Source of the DNA: Granulosicoccus sp.
GTDB lineage: Bacteria > Pseudomonadota > Gammaproteobacteria > Granulosicoccales > Granulosicoccaceae
Assembly (NCBI GenBank): GCA_023300375.1
Contig: JALZWO010000180.1
Location: 1-34,234, forward strand
Length of the DNA: 34,234 bases
Direction of reading: 5' to 3'
Made by a program: the position numbers and the translations under genes. Shown here one piece after another: positions 9,739 through 18,306 of the stretch; the first letter of the stretch is position 1, and every line of letters begins with the position of its first letter. Under the pieces are notes generated by a model that ran no database searches, was not told the DNA's origin, and saw nothing but the letters and a program-made list of their open reading frames with translations.

Positions 9739-9816
9739 GAGTTTCTCTGTAGAGCGTTGGATTGGTTATTATCCAGAGAAGCATAAGCTAAAACTTAGGG
9801 TTAATTGGAAAAGACC

Positions 9817-10050
9817 ATGCCTATAAAGGTCAAATTTTTCGCCAGCTTGCGTGAGCAGCTTAAACAGGATTTAAAGGAAATCGATGCCGCTGGCATACAG
9901 ACAATCAGCGATGTCTGGGAAAAAGCGACCGACACCCCTCTACTCCCCTCACATGTACTTTGTTCAGTGAACCTAGAACACCGGGAACCTCACGAAAGCG
10001 TTAAAGATGGGGATGAAGTTGCGTTTTTTCCTCCAGTCACGGGTGGCTGA
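9817..10050 (+). CDS. moaD: Molybdopterin synthase small subunit MoaD
   Basis: A 77-aa ubiquitin-fold sulfur carrier. It begins IKVKFFASLREQL and ends in the diagnostic Gly-Gly (FFPPVTGG), where the C-terminal thiocarboxylate forms. The ATG at 9817 is preferred over the in-frame TTG at 9805 because it matches the MoaD N terminus and has a GGA-type ribosome site about nine bases upstream. Its TGA overlaps the moaE ATG by one base (TGATG), as expected for a tightly coupled MoaD-MoaE heterotetramer. Confidence 0.95.
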   Translation: MPIKVKFFASLREQLKQDLKEIDAAGIQTISDVWEKATDTPLLPSHVLCSVNLEHREPHESVKDGDEVAFFPPVTGG

Positions 10051-10484
10051 TGGCTGTTTTCATAAAACCCGACGCCTTTGACCCAGCCGCTGAGCTCACG
10101 CGCTTTGAAGCCACGTTGCCGATGGGCAGCTTTGGCGCAACATCAAGCTTTACCGGAACAATGCGCGATTTCAATGAAGACAGCTCCGTCACTATGATGA
10201 CGCTAGAGCATTACCCAGGCATGACAGAGAACCAGCTGGAAAGTATCATTGCCGATGCCAAATCACAATGGGACATTATTGATGCACTCATTGTGCACCG
10301 AGTGGGTGACATACAACCTGGCAATCCCATTGTACTGACCGCGGTGTGCTCTGCGCACCGAGCAGCAGCCTTTGACGCCTGTAGGTTCCTGATGGAGGCA
10401 TTAAAATCTCGCGCCACGTTCTGGAAAAAAGAAACTCTTCTCGATGGCCAGCAGCGCTGGGTAGAAAAAAACACTCCGGGTTAA
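10050..10484 (+). CDS. moaE: Molybdopterin synthase large (catalytic) subunit MoaE
   Basis: A 144-aa MoaE that transfers sulfur from MoaD thiocarboxylate to cyclic pyranopterin monophosphate to make molybdopterin. Recognisable elements are GATSSFTGTMRDFN, LEHYPGMTENQL, VHRVGDIQPGNPIVLTAVCSAHRAAAFDACRFLMEALKSR and the catalytic lysine region FWKKE. Length is typical. It is translationally coupled to moaD. Downstream there are 156 bases before the protease gene, with no clear terminator. Confidence 0.97.
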   Translation: MAVFIKPDAFDPAAELTRFEATLPMGSFGATSSFTGTMRDFNEDSSVTMMTLEHYPGMTENQLESIIADAKSQWDIIDALIVHRVGDIQPGNPIVLTAVCSAHRAAAFDACRFLMEALKSRATFWKKETLLDGQQRWVEKNTPG

Positions 10485-10640
10485 TGGTTCAACGTTGTCT
10501 TTTCTCACACAATCAAGCGCTAAAGCGACTCTTACTACACGGATGTCGGATAACAAGAGTGTTTCATTACACTTTGTTTACATGCGTAACCCGTGCAATT
10601 GTCATATCATTGATTCGATCAGGATGGCCAATTAAACCGC

Positions 10641-11780
10641 ATGAAAATAACCTCAAAATCTGATCAAGGCATGAATAGCCGCCTTACAACGTCAGTGCTT
10701 CTGCTAAGCGCACTGTTGTCAGCAAGCGTTGCTGCAGACGATTTCATAGCCATCAACGAACCAAACTCGGTTCTAACCCCGCGCATTGTGGGCGGTGCAC
10801 CCACTGACATTCAGCTGGTACCAGCAACCGTTGCATTATTGCGAAGCGCACGAGTCAACTTGGACGGCAACTTATTTCAGGCGCAATTTTGTGGTGGCAC
10901 AGTCATCGCTGAACAATGGGTTTTAACGGCAGCGCATTGTGTCATCGACCTGTTCGGCAACCCGCAAGAGCCTAGCGAAATAATGGTTCTGGCCGGAAGT
11001 GAGGATTTGGACAACCCCATAAACCAGCCTATTGAAATTCAACAGATTATCACCCACCCCGACTTTCGCTCAGTAGAGCTGGGTAGCGACATTGCACTAC
11101 TGCGGTTGTCCACATCAGTGACTGTTCAGCCGATTGCTTTGGATACGCAGGTTACGAGCTTGAACGATCGAGCATTTATCGCGGGTTGGGGCGCAATTGA
11201 CGCCATAGGTGATGAGACCAATCAAAGCTTTCCAAAATTGCTTCGCGGCACCTTCGTCGACATGACACCCGGCGATCAATGCGCAACACTCTTTCCTGAA
11301 TACGCCGACTACGCCAACAGCACCATGATTTGTGCAGGTGTTCCCGAAGGGGGAAGGGATTCCTGTCAGGGCGATTCGGGAGGTCCTCTTTATCGCGTTG
11401 CCGGCAACTCAGTGACAGCGTTGAGCGGAATCACCAGCTGGGGTATTAGCTGCGGCCTTGCAGAAACTCCCGGAATTTATACCAATGTATCAAGCTACAT
11501 CGACTGGATTCAAACCAATTTGAGCAGCGCGATTATTGAACCACCGGCACTCGTTAACGATCAGCCTCGCAATGATGAATTCACACCTGTAGAGACGATA
11601 CCTATAGACAATGCGCTACCTGCAGATACGATCACCATCAATACCCCTATCTCAAGCAATGACGACTCAACTGACACTGTTTTTAATGCCGGCAGCATAA
11701 GGTCTGTCAGCCTGATTGGGTTGTGGCTTGCCATCTTGATGCGAGTGTATGCTCGAACGCGCTTGCCGAAAATCTCATGA
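10641..11780 (+). CDS. Secreted trypsin-like (S1) serine protease with C-terminal membrane tail
   Basis: A 379-aa exported protease. The signal peptide (LTTSVLLLSALLSASVAADD) is followed by a short propeptide ending in an R-IVGG activation site, as in zymogen S1 proteases. The catalytic triad is present: TAAHC (His), DIALL (Asp) and CQGDSGGP (Ser). An Asp in RDSCQGDSGG at the primary specificity position predicts trypsin-like cleavage after Arg/Lys. After the catalytic domain come a Pro/Asp/Thr-rich linker and a final hydrophobic segment SVSLIGLWLAILMR ending in basic residues. This three-part tail (Gly/Ser, membrane segment, Arg-rich end) resembles GlyGly-CTERM sorting tails of Vibrio and Shewanella S1 proteases but lacks the Gly-Gly. 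The ATG at 10671 is an alternative start giving a more standard signal peptide. The stop overlaps the next gene (ATGA). Confidence 0.9.
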   Translation: MKITSKSDQGMNSRLTTSVLLLSALLSASVAADDFIAINEPNSVLTPRIVGGAPTDIQLVPATVALLRSARVNLDGNLFQAQFCGGTVIAEQWVLTAAHCVIDLFGNPQEPSEIMVLAGSEDLDNPINQPIEIQQIITHPDFRSVELGSDIALLRLSTSVTVQPIALDTQVTSLNDRAFIAGWGAIDAIGDETNQSFPKLLRGTFVDMTPGDQCATLFPEYADYANSTMICAGVPEGGRDSCQGDSGGPLYRVAGNSVTALSGITSWGISCGLAETPGIYTNVSSYIDWIQTNLSSAIIEPPALVNDQPRNDEFTPVETIPIDNALPADTITINTPISSNDDSTDTVFNAGSIRSVSLIGLWLAILMRVYARTRLPKIS

Positions 11781-12277
11781 GCTGTGGGCCTTTAAAGAAC
11801 GCCATACTTGCAATGTGGCTTCTTACAGGCTGCACAACAACACCTGGGGTTAGCGTGGCTGCAAACACTCTTAGTGTGCAAGAGCTTCCTGTCAGTCAAA
11901 GCCGTGATGCTGTCATGCCTGATGCACAAACACTCTGGGCATCTACAGCGACCTGCACCGTACAGAGAACGGGCTACGGAAATACGCGCAGGGCCTGGTT
12001 TCTGGAGACATGTGAATTCGACAACACGGCAGCCGCTAGCGTCCATGATGAAATCCCAACTTCTGTTAGTTACTACTTTCTGGAAGATCAGCTAGTTCAG
12101 ATCAACATGGTATTCGCATCGTTTACCAACGTAACTCGGTTCCGGCAACACATCCAAGGTGCCACGTTTCAAGACGAGTCAGAGCCAAAGGCGATGAGCG
12201 CAGCCCTGACCGAAGACAACACGCTTAGCGTCTTCAATGAAATAGCCAGCAAAGTACACGTACTGCAAAAACCTTAA
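11777..12277 (+). CDS. Small predicted lipoprotein, coupled to the S1 protease
   Basis: A 166-aa protein I do not recognise. The N terminus MSCGPLKNAILAMWLLTGC is a short lipoprotein signal with a lipobox (LLTGC), so the mature protein would be lipid-anchored at the Cys. The mature part has two further cysteines (ATCTVQ and LETCEFD) that could form a disulfide and no other obvious motif; it looks periplasmic. I start at the ATG at 11777, which overlaps the protease TGA in ATGA, rather than at an upstream in-frame ATG at 11723 inside the protease. The coupling suggests a partner of the protease (inhibitor, chaperone or anchor), which is inference only. Confidence 0.75.
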   Translation: MSCGPLKNAILAMWLLTGCTTTPGVSVAANTLSVQELPVSQSRDAVMPDAQTLWASTATCTVQRTGYGNTRRAWFLETCEFDNTAAASVHDEIPTSVSYYFLEDQLVQINMVFASFTNVTRFRQHIQGATFQDESEPKAMSAALTEDNTLSVFNEIASKVHVLQKP

Positions 12278-12288
12278 AGGCCGAGACA

Positions 12289-12394
12289 CGTCATCCCCGC
12301 GAAGGCCAAGGACGCGCCATCCTCACAGAAACACGTCAGCCACGCCAAAGTCAATGCGCCGACCCACTAGATTCCCGCCTGCGCGGGAATGACG
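12289..12394. repeat. GTCATTCCCGC-type palindromic repeat element (REP/MITE-like)
   Basis: A 106-bp segment is bounded by inverted copies of CGTCATYCCCGCG: CGTCATCCCCGCG at 12289-12301 and its reverse complement at 12382-12394 (12 of 13 match). The right end also folds on its own, ATTCCCGC (12371-12378) pairing with GCGGGAAT (12383-12390) around CTGC. Palindromes of this type are dispersed in many proteobacterial genomes. It sits between convergent genes (lipoprotein and glpD) and may also act as a terminator. Confidence 0.75.
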
Positions 12395-12438
12395 GTTAGG
12401 TGGTTAATGACGATGAGACACTGACACACACGAAGCGG

Positions 12439-13959
12439 TTATACAGCTCTGGGCTCTGCACCCGTGAAGTCGTAATGCGATTCGATCCATTGCTGCAATG
12501 CTTCTTCGGTACCTTTGGGAGTATGCAACCCTTTTTTGCTACGTCTCCAAAGAATATCTTCGGCACTCCTAGCCCATTCATTGCAGATGAGGTAGTCGAC
12601 TTCTGCCTGATATAACGGCCCTGCAAAATGATGGCCTAGCCCTTGCATTGTGGTGGCTTCACCGATCAGCTGGTCAATACACGTGCCGTAATTACGGCAG
12701 TAGTCGTCGAGCACGCTTGTATCCATCCAGCTGTATTGCTTACGGGCAGTAGCCACAAACCCATCGAAGTTAGCATCGGGTATATCACCACCCGGCAGAT
12801 GCGCAGGTGCCGTCCATGGACCTGCCACAAACTCGAGTTCTGGCTTGAGCATATCGACCGCTTGCTCGGCAAGTTTTCGGTACGTCGTTATCTTGCCGCC
12901 ATACACCGACAATATCGGTGCACCTTTTCGCGTATCCAGATCGAGTTTATAGTCGCGAGTTACCTTTGATGCGTTCTCAGAGGCGTCGTCATATAAAGGG
13001 CGAACGCCTGTGTAAGTCCACACAACCTGATCGGCGCTTATCGGGGTTTGTAGGTATTCACTTGCATTATTGCAAATATAGTCAATTTCACTTTGTTCGA
13101 TTTTTTCGCTTCCAGGCTCTGCCTGAATCTCTACATCAGTGGTGCCTAACAATGTAAAGTCATTTTCATAAGGCACGGCAAACAAGATGCGATTGTCGGC
13201 ATTTTGAAAGATGTAGGTATAGGGATGATCAAACAATTTTGGTACCACAACATGACTGCCCTTGACCAAGCGCACGCCATGACGTGAATCATGTTCTTCG
13301 TCTAGGTTAAGTGTTTTTTCTACCCACGGGCCTGACGCATTAACAACAGCACTCGCCGTCACACTCGACTCACTACCTGAAAGAGAGTCGCTGATATTCA
13401 CTGTCCATTGCCCATCACCTCTGATGATATCGGTGACCCGTGTTCTGACACGAACATCACATCCGAGCCGCGCAGCATCCATAACATTAAGAGCCACAAG
13501 CCTGGCATCTTGCACCCAGCAATCTGAGTATTCGAAACCATGAGTGAATTCGTTTTTCAGCAAACCACCTGATACGTGTTCGGCAAGGTCAACACCATGA
13601 GAGCTAGGGAGCAATTTACGCCCACCGATGTGATCGTACATAAAGAGGCCTAACCTAATTAACCACTTGGGCCGCAATGCCTTATGGTGAGGCAAAATAA
13701 ACCTCAAAGGCCAAATGATATGCGGCGCCGCTCTGAGTAGCACCTCACGTTCGATGAGTGCGTGTCGCACCAGCAAGAAGTCGTAGTGCTCAAGATAGCG
13801 TAAACCACCATGTACCAATTTGGTACTGGCAGAAGAGGTGTGCTGAGCAAGATCATCTTTTTCGCACAACAACACGCTCAGGCCACGCCCTGCTGCATCG
13901 CGTGCAATGCCTGCACCGTTGACGCCACCACCGATGACAACCACATCGTAGTTATTCAT
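12439..13959 (-). CDS. glpD: Aerobic glycerol-3-phosphate dehydrogenase GlpD
   Basis: A 506-aa FAD-dependent, membrane-associated enzyme that oxidises sn-glycerol-3-phosphate to dihydroxyacetone phosphate and passes electrons to quinone. The N-terminal FAD-binding motif is DVVVIGGGVNGAGIARDAAG, followed by TSSASTKLVHGGLRYLE, QDARLVALN, ASGPWVE, KGSHVVVPKLF, LLGTTDVE, TGVRPLYDD and LSVYGGKITTYRKLAE, all GlpD hallmarks. I prefer the ATG at 13959 because family proteins begin just before the FAD motif; an in-frame GTG at 13968 would add three residues. It is the last gene of the glycerol operon, 279 bases beyond glpV in a spacer holding a degenerate palindromic repeat, so it may also have its own promoter. 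Confidence 0.95.
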   Translation of the reverse strand: MNNYDVVVIGGGVNGAGIARDAAGRGLSVLLCEKDDLAQHTSSASTKLVHGGLRYLEHYDFLLVRHALIEREVLLRAAPHIIWPLRFILPHHKALRPKWLIRLGLFMYDHIGGRKLLPSSHGVDLAEHVSGGLLKNEFTHGFEYSDCWVQDARLVALNVMDAARLGCDVRVRTRVTDIIRGDGQWTVNISDSLSGSESSVTASAVVNASGPWVEKTLNLDEEHDSRHGVRLVKGSHVVVPKLFDHPYTYIFQNADNRILFAVPYENDFTLLGTTDVEIQAEPGSEKIEQSEIDYICNNASEYLQTPISADQVVWTYTGVRPLYDDASENASKVTRDYKLDLDTRKGAPILSVYGGKITTYRKLAEQAVDMLKPELEFVAGPWTAPAHLPGGDIPDANFDGFVATARKQYSWMDTSVLDDYCRNYGTCIDQLIGEATTMQGLGHHFAGPLYQAEVDYLICNEWARSAEDILWRRSKKGLHTPKGTEEALQQWIESHYDFTGAEPRAV

Positions 13960-14022
13960 ATCCAGCACTCACTTTTAGTCGCTACCTGATTGGCGCTCAC
14001 AGAAAAAAACACGCTATTTAGT

Positions 14023-14082
14023 GTCGTTCCCGCACAGGCGCACATCGATGTTTGTCGCGTACATGGATTCCTGATTCCGCAG
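14023..14082. repeat. Degenerate GTCATTCCCGC-type repeat upstream of glpD
   Basis: GTCGTTCCCGCACAGGCG at 14023-14040 resembles the left arm of the element at 12289-12394. GGATTCCTGATTCCGC downstream looks like a decayed second arm. Together with the other element it brackets glpD. The rest of the 279-base glpV-glpD gap is AT-rich in part (around 14110-14150) and may hold a glpD promoter that I cannot define. Confidence 0.4.
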
Positions 14083-14238
14083 GACTGACTATTAAAGGTA
14101 GGTGTCATTCGGTTCTAATCTGATGTTATTACAATAAAAACAGGGCCTAACCTTATCAGCATTATACTGCAACGTCAGACCCCAAGGGATGTCGGCGCAA
14201 CTGAACCATCACGCCAACTCCACACTACTTACGCAAAA

Positions 14239-15954
14239 CTACTCGTTCCAGCTTTCCAGCAACTCATCATAGTTGATGGTTTCTGGTGTTGGCTTTTCGT
14301 TGTCCAACTTAGCCTTTGGTGCACCTGGCTGACTTAACCAGTACTCAGGATCTTGCTCTTCATTTAATACTGGGCCAAGATCACCTTGAACACCTGCACG
14401 CTCTAGGCGAGCCAATACCTTTTCTTGAGCCTCACACAATGAATCCATAGCTTCTTGTGCAGTTTTAGCACCTGAAGATGCATCACCAATGTTCTGCCAC
14501 CACAACTGAGCAAGCTTGGGATAATCAGGTACGTTGGTGCCTGTAGGAGACCAGCGAACGCGTGCAGGCGAGCGATAGAACTCAACCAGACCACCGAGTT
14601 TAGGTGCACGCTCAGTGAAGCTATCGTGTTGTATTGTGCTTTCACGTATGAACGTCAAACCCACATGTGACTTCTTCACATCAACTGTTTTTGATGTAAC
14701 AAACTGCGCGTAAAGCCAGGCCGCCTTGGCTCTGTCTGTGGGTGTAGATTTCATCAGAGTCCATGAACCTGCGTCCTGATAACCCAGCTTCTGGCCCTCC
14801 TCCCAATAGGCACCCTTCGGGCTTGGCGCCATACGCCACTTGGGATTTCCTTCCTCATCCACTACCGGTATACCTTCTTTAACCATATCGGCTGTGAAGG
14901 CTGTGTACCAGAAAATTTGCTGAGCAATGGCACCTTGTGCAGGCACAGGTCCGGCTTCTCCAAAGACCATACCCGGCGCTTCTGGTGGCGCGTACTTATT
15001 CAGCCACTCAATGTACTTGTTAATGGAATAGACAGCGGCAGGGCCGTTGGTATCACCACCACGAGCAACACAAGAGCCCACTGGTTGACTGTTCTCGTTA
15101 ACACGAATACCCCATTCATCAACAGGTAAACCGTTGGGCTCGCCCTTGTCGCCGTTTCCAGCCATTGATAACCAGGCATCCGTAAAACGCCAACCTAGTG
15201 ATGGATCCTTTTTGCCGTAGTCCATATGACCGTAGACAGTTTGACCATCTATCTCACGACCCGTAAAGAACTCGGCAATGTCTTCGTAGGCTGACCAGTT
15301 AACCGGCACACCCAGCTCATAGCCGTACTTCTCTTGGAAGTCGGCCTTGTTCTGTTCATCGTTGAACCAGTCGTAACGAAACCAATAGAGATTAGCGAAT
15401 TGCTGATCGGGCAATTGATAGAGTTTGCCGTCTGGACCTGTGGTGAAGTCCTTGCCGACAAAATCGTCGATGTCTATGGTTGGTAATGTGACATCAGCGC
15501 CCTCGCCTGCCATCCAATCAGTTAAATTACGAGCCTGCTGATAACGCCAATGGGTACCAATCAAGTCTGAATCGTTGATGTAAGCGTCATAGATATTCTC
15601 ACCTGATTGCATCTGCGTTTGTAGCTTCTCGACCACATCGCCTTCACCGATGAGATCGTGAACAACATTGATACCTGTGATAGCCGTGAAAGCTGCAGCA
15701 AGCACCTTTGATTCGTATTCGTGGGTACCAATTGTTTCGGACACCACTTTGATATCCATGCCAGCAAATGGCTGAGCCGCATCAATGAACCATTGGAGTT
15801 CTGCCTTTTGCTCATCTGCGGACAAAGAAGACAAATCACCAATCTCGTTGGCAAGAAATTCTTCGGCGGCAGCCATGTCTGCTTGCGCGACTGGAATACC
15901 CCCTAAAAACAGTGCCACAGCTACCGCGGTACCGGCTTTTCTAAATTGACGCAT
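14239..15954 (-). CDS. glpV: Glycerol ABC transporter, periplasmic substrate-binding protein GlpV
   Basis: A 571-aa secreted solute-binding protein of the carbohydrate type. The signal peptide is RQFRKAGTAVAVALFLGGIP followed by an Ala-X-Ala-like site (VAQA). The mature protein has the extracellular solute-binding family 1 layout (Asp/Trp-rich binding cleft, for example LYQLPDQQFANLYWFRYDWF). Its length exceeds the usual 420-450 aa for sugar-binding proteins, which fits the larger binding proteins of GlpSTPQUV-type glycerol systems. Position after glpU and before glpD supports glycerol as ligand. The ribosome site AGGAGG is the strongest in the operon, as expected for a subunit needed in excess. 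A 141-base leader separates it from glpU. Confidence 0.88.
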   Translation of the reverse strand: MRQFRKAGTAVAVALFLGGIPVAQADMAAAEEFLANEIGDLSSLSADEQKAELQWFIDAAQPFAGMDIKVVSETIGTHEYESKVLAAAFTAITGINVVHDLIGEGDVVEKLQTQMQSGENIYDAYINDSDLIGTHWRYQQARNLTDWMAGEGADVTLPTIDIDDFVGKDFTTGPDGKLYQLPDQQFANLYWFRYDWFNDEQNKADFQEKYGYELGVPVNWSAYEDIAEFFTGREIDGQTVYGHMDYGKKDPSLGWRFTDAWLSMAGNGDKGEPNGLPVDEWGIRVNENSQPVGSCVARGGDTNGPAAVYSINKYIEWLNKYAPPEAPGMVFGEAGPVPAQGAIAQQIFWYTAFTADMVKEGIPVVDEEGNPKWRMAPSPKGAYWEEGQKLGYQDAGSWTLMKSTPTDRAKAAWLYAQFVTSKTVDVKKSHVGLTFIRESTIQHDSFTERAPKLGGLVEFYRSPARVRWSPTGTNVPDYPKLAQLWWQNIGDASSGAKTAQEAMDSLCEAQEKVLARLERAGVQGDLGPVLNEEQDPEYWLSQPGAPKAKLDNEKPTPETINYDELLESWNE

Positions 15955-15978
15955 GTGTTTCCTCCTCTTGGATGTTGA

Positions 15979-15998
15979 TGCGTTGCATATAACGCAAC
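15979..15998 (-). promoter_or_regulatory. Leader hairpin and strong ribosome site ahead of glpV
   Basis: In the 141-base glpU-glpV spacer, TGCGTT (15979-15984) pairs with AACGCA (15991-15996), and an alternative GTTGC/GCAAC pairing (15982-15986 with 15994-15998) uses the same bases. It lies just upstream of the AGGAGG ribosome site. Binding-protein genes in ABC operons often carry a stabilising 5' hairpin that raises their mRNA level, so this is a candidate for that role. Confidence 0.35.
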
Positions 15999-16095
15999 CC
16001 TTACTAAGGCCGCGATGAATTCAAACTAGCTGCGTTGTTCAGATTATTGGCTCTGACTTATTCACAACCGTACTAAAGACTACCACGCACAACAG

Positions 16096-16500
16096 CTAGA
16101 CAAAAGAAAACACCAGGAGTGCATAAAGAACTGACACGCCCAATGCTTTCCATAAATCAGGACCTACAAGACCCAACCAAGCCAAGTTGATAAAAGCGCT
16201 GCCAAGCAGTGATAAAAACAATCGATCACCACGTGTGGTTTCAAAACGCAATATGCCCATGCGAGGCCCACCACCTGGACTGAATGCTTCCCATAGACAC
16301 ATACCGATTAACAAGCAAAAAATAGTAATAAAAAAAATGGCCGTGGGCTTGGTCCAGGCCATCCACGCTAAATTAGGCGCTGATTCGGATTGAAACCAGA
16401 AATAGAGTCCTGATCCCATTAAAAGCAGCAGTAATAATGTCCACCCTAGAGTGCGCACAATATTGGACGCTCTAGACATTGGCTTATCCACTGTATTCAT
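16096..16500 (-). CDS. glpU: DUF2160 membrane protein GlpU of the glycerol ABC system
   Basis: A 134-aa integral membrane protein with about four hydrophobic segments: TLGWTLLLLLLMGSGLYFWF, AIFFITIFCLLIGMCLWE, FLSLLGSAFINLAWLGLVG and ALGVSVLYALLVFSFV. It matches the small DUF2160 protein (GlpU) found between permease and binding-protein genes of GlpSTPQUV-type systems. No catalytic motif is seen and its biochemical role is not established. It starts at the ATG at 16500, one base after the glpQ TAG, with GGGGAGGG upstream. A longer frame from 16605 lies within glpQ and is rejected. Confidence 0.82.
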   Translation of the reverse strand: MNTVDKPMSRASNIVRTLGWTLLLLLLMGSGLYFWFQSESAPNLAWMAWTKPTAIFFITIFCLLIGMCLWEAFSPGGGPRMGILRFETTRGDRLFLSLLGSAFINLAWLGLVGPDLWKALGVSVLYALLVFSFV

Positions 16501-16501
16501 C

Positions 16502-17416
16502 CTAAACCCTCCCCAAGGCAAAGCCTTTAGCGATGTAATTGCGCACAAAGTAAATAACCAGAGCGCCCGGAATAATGGTGAGCACACCGGCCGCCGCCAG
16601 CACACCCCAATCCATTCCAGAGGCAGACACTGTCCTTGTCATAATCGCTGTTATCGGCTTTGCATTAGTGGCTGTCAGCGTTCTGGCTAGCAACAACTCT
16701 ACCCAAGAAAACATAAAGCAAAAGAATGCTGCTACACCGATACCTGACGCAATAAGGGGGGTAAATATTTTGATGAAAAACCGAGGGAATGAATAACCGT
16801 CGATGTACGCTGTTTCATCAATTTCGCGCGGCACACCCGACATAAAACCTTCGAGTATCCACACAGCCAATGGCACATTGAATAAGCAATGAGCCAATGC
16901 CACCGCGAAATGCGTGTCAAACAAACCAAAGGCCGAATACAATTGAAAAAACGGCAAGGCAAACACCGCTGGCGGCGCCATGCGGTTAGTGAGCAACCAG
17001 AAAAAAAGATGCTTATCGCCTAAAAACCGGTAACGACTAAATGCATAAGCTGCTGGCAACGCCACGGACACTGAAATAACCATGTTGATGAGCACATAGG
17101 TCATCGAATTAAGGTAGCCGCGATACCACGATGGATCGCCAAAAATCACTGCGTAATTAGCCAAGGTTGGATCGTTTGGCCACAAAGTAAACGTTGAGAG
17201 TATTTCCTGATTGGTTTTGAAACTCATGTTGACCAACCAATAAATGGGTAGTAACAAAAACACGATATAGAGCGTAGGGACAAACCAGCTGCCGGTGCCA
17301 TCACCACTTCCCTTGATGGGTGCCCGTATCCCTTCCAGCGATATCGTGTTGGTTTGTTTATTGGGTGTTATCTGATCTACCTTACTGCCAGACACAGTCG
17401 TTGTGTTTACACTCAT
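16502..17416 (-). CDS. glpQ: Glycerol ABC transporter permease GlpQ
   Basis: A 304-aa inner-membrane permease of the CUT1 (MalG-like) type with six expected membrane segments. A long hydrophilic N terminus of about 45 residues precedes the first segment (FVPTLYIVFLLLPIYWLV). The cytoplasmic EAA loop that docks to the ATPases is visible as EIDETAYIDGYSFPRFFIKIF near residues 200-220. The C-terminal part ends in AKGFALGRV, a pattern common to MalG-like permeases (x-KG-x2-x-G-x-V). It follows glpP with a two-base gap and precedes glpU by one base. Note that this symbol is also used for an unrelated phosphodiesterase. Confidence 0.9.
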   Translation of the reverse strand: MSVNTTTVSGSKVDQITPNKQTNTISLEGIRAPIKGSGDGTGSWFVPTLYIVFLLLPIYWLVNMSFKTNQEILSTFTLWPNDPTLANYAVIFGDPSWYRGYLNSMTYVLINMVISVSVALPAAYAFSRYRFLGDKHLFFWLLTNRMAPPAVFALPFFQLYSAFGLFDTHFAVALAHCLFNVPLAVWILEGFMSGVPREIDETAYIDGYSFPRFFIKIFTPLIASGIGVAAFFCFMFSWVELLLARTLTATNAKPITAIMTRTVSASGMDWGVLAAAGVLTIIPGALVIYFVRNYIAKGFALGRV

Positions 17417-17418
17417 TG

Positions 17419-18306
17419 TTAGCCCACTTCCTTATTCGGCGCATCGGCTCCGAAGTTACTCATCACTGTATAAAACACCCATGACAACAAAAGAATAATG
17501 AGAAAGTAGATGATTGACATGGCAGCAGCGGGTCCTAGATCAAACTGTCCTATCGCCATGTTGACAAGATCGATGGACAAGAATGTGGTGCTATTGCCCG
17601 GACCACCACCTGTTAATACAAAGGGCTCGGTGTAAATCATGAAACTATCCATGAAGCGTAATAGCACCGCAATTAACAGTACACGTTGCATTTTAGGCAA
17701 CTGAATGTATCGAAACACTTTCCACTTGGACGCGCCATCAATACGCGCCGCCTGATAGTAGGCTTCAGGGATAGCAACCAAGCCGGAGTAGCACAGCAAC
17801 ACAACCAGCGATGTCCAATGCCAGACATCCATAACAATGATGGTGATCCACGCATCCAGCCAGTTAGTGGCGTAGTTGTAGTCAACGCCCAGACCGGTTA
17901 GCACGCGCCCTAACAAACCAATATCAGCACGACCAAACACTTGCCAAATAGTGCCCACCACATTCCAAGGAATCAACAAAGGCAATGCCATCAGTATTAA
18001 ACAGACCGGCACCCAAAAGCCCTTGCGCGGCATTGATAAAGCAATGAATATCCCTAATGGAATTTCGATAAGTAGAATAATTCCAGAGAATAAAAGATTA
18101 CGACCCAAAGCATCGTGAAAACGACTGGAGCCTAATACTTCGGTATACCACTCGGTACCCACATAAAAATACTGATTATTCCCGAATGTATCTTGAATGG
18201 AATAGTTAACCACTGTCATCAACGGAATGATGGCACTAATAGCAACTAGGAAAAAAACGGGCAATACAAATAGCCACGCTTTGTTATTGAAGGGTTTGTC
18301 AATCAT
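17419..18306 (-). CDS. glpP: Glycerol ABC transporter permease GlpP
   Basis: A 295-aa MalF-like inner-membrane permease, partner of GlpQ. The first membrane segment is AWLFVLPVFFLVAISAIIPLM. The EAA loop reads IPEAYYQAARIDGASKWKVFRYIQLPKM around residues 200-225, close to the consensus EAA-x3-G-x9-I-x-LP. The final segment is MSIIYFLIILLLSWVFYTVM. Its ATG overlaps the glpT stop (ATGA), so the two are translationally coupled. With GlpQ it forms the transport pore. Confidence 0.92.
   Translation of the reverse strand: MIDKPFNNKAWLFVLPVFFLVAISAIIPLMTVVNYSIQDTFGNNQYFYVGTEWYTEVLGSSRFHDALGRNLLFSGIILLIEIPLGIFIALSMPRKGFWVPVCLILMALPLLIPWNVVGTIWQVFGRADIGLLGRVLTGLGVDYNYATNWLDAWITIIVMDVWHWTSLVVLLCYSGLVAIPEAYYQAARIDGASKWKVFRYIQLPKMQRVLLIAVLLRFMDSFMIYTEPFVLTGGGPGNSTTFLSIDLVNMAIGQFDLGPAAAMSIIYFLIILLLSWVFYTVMSNFGADAPNKEVG

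Noticed and set aside
9739-9816. Molybdenum-cofactor riboswitch between moaC and moaD
   Set aside because: The spacer is only 78 bases and shared by divergent genes; I see no complex conserved fold.
11723-11776. Upstream start for the lipoprotein gene
   Set aside because: It would bury the lipobox behind 18 extra residues inside the protease; the ATGA overlap start gives a proper lipoprotein signal.
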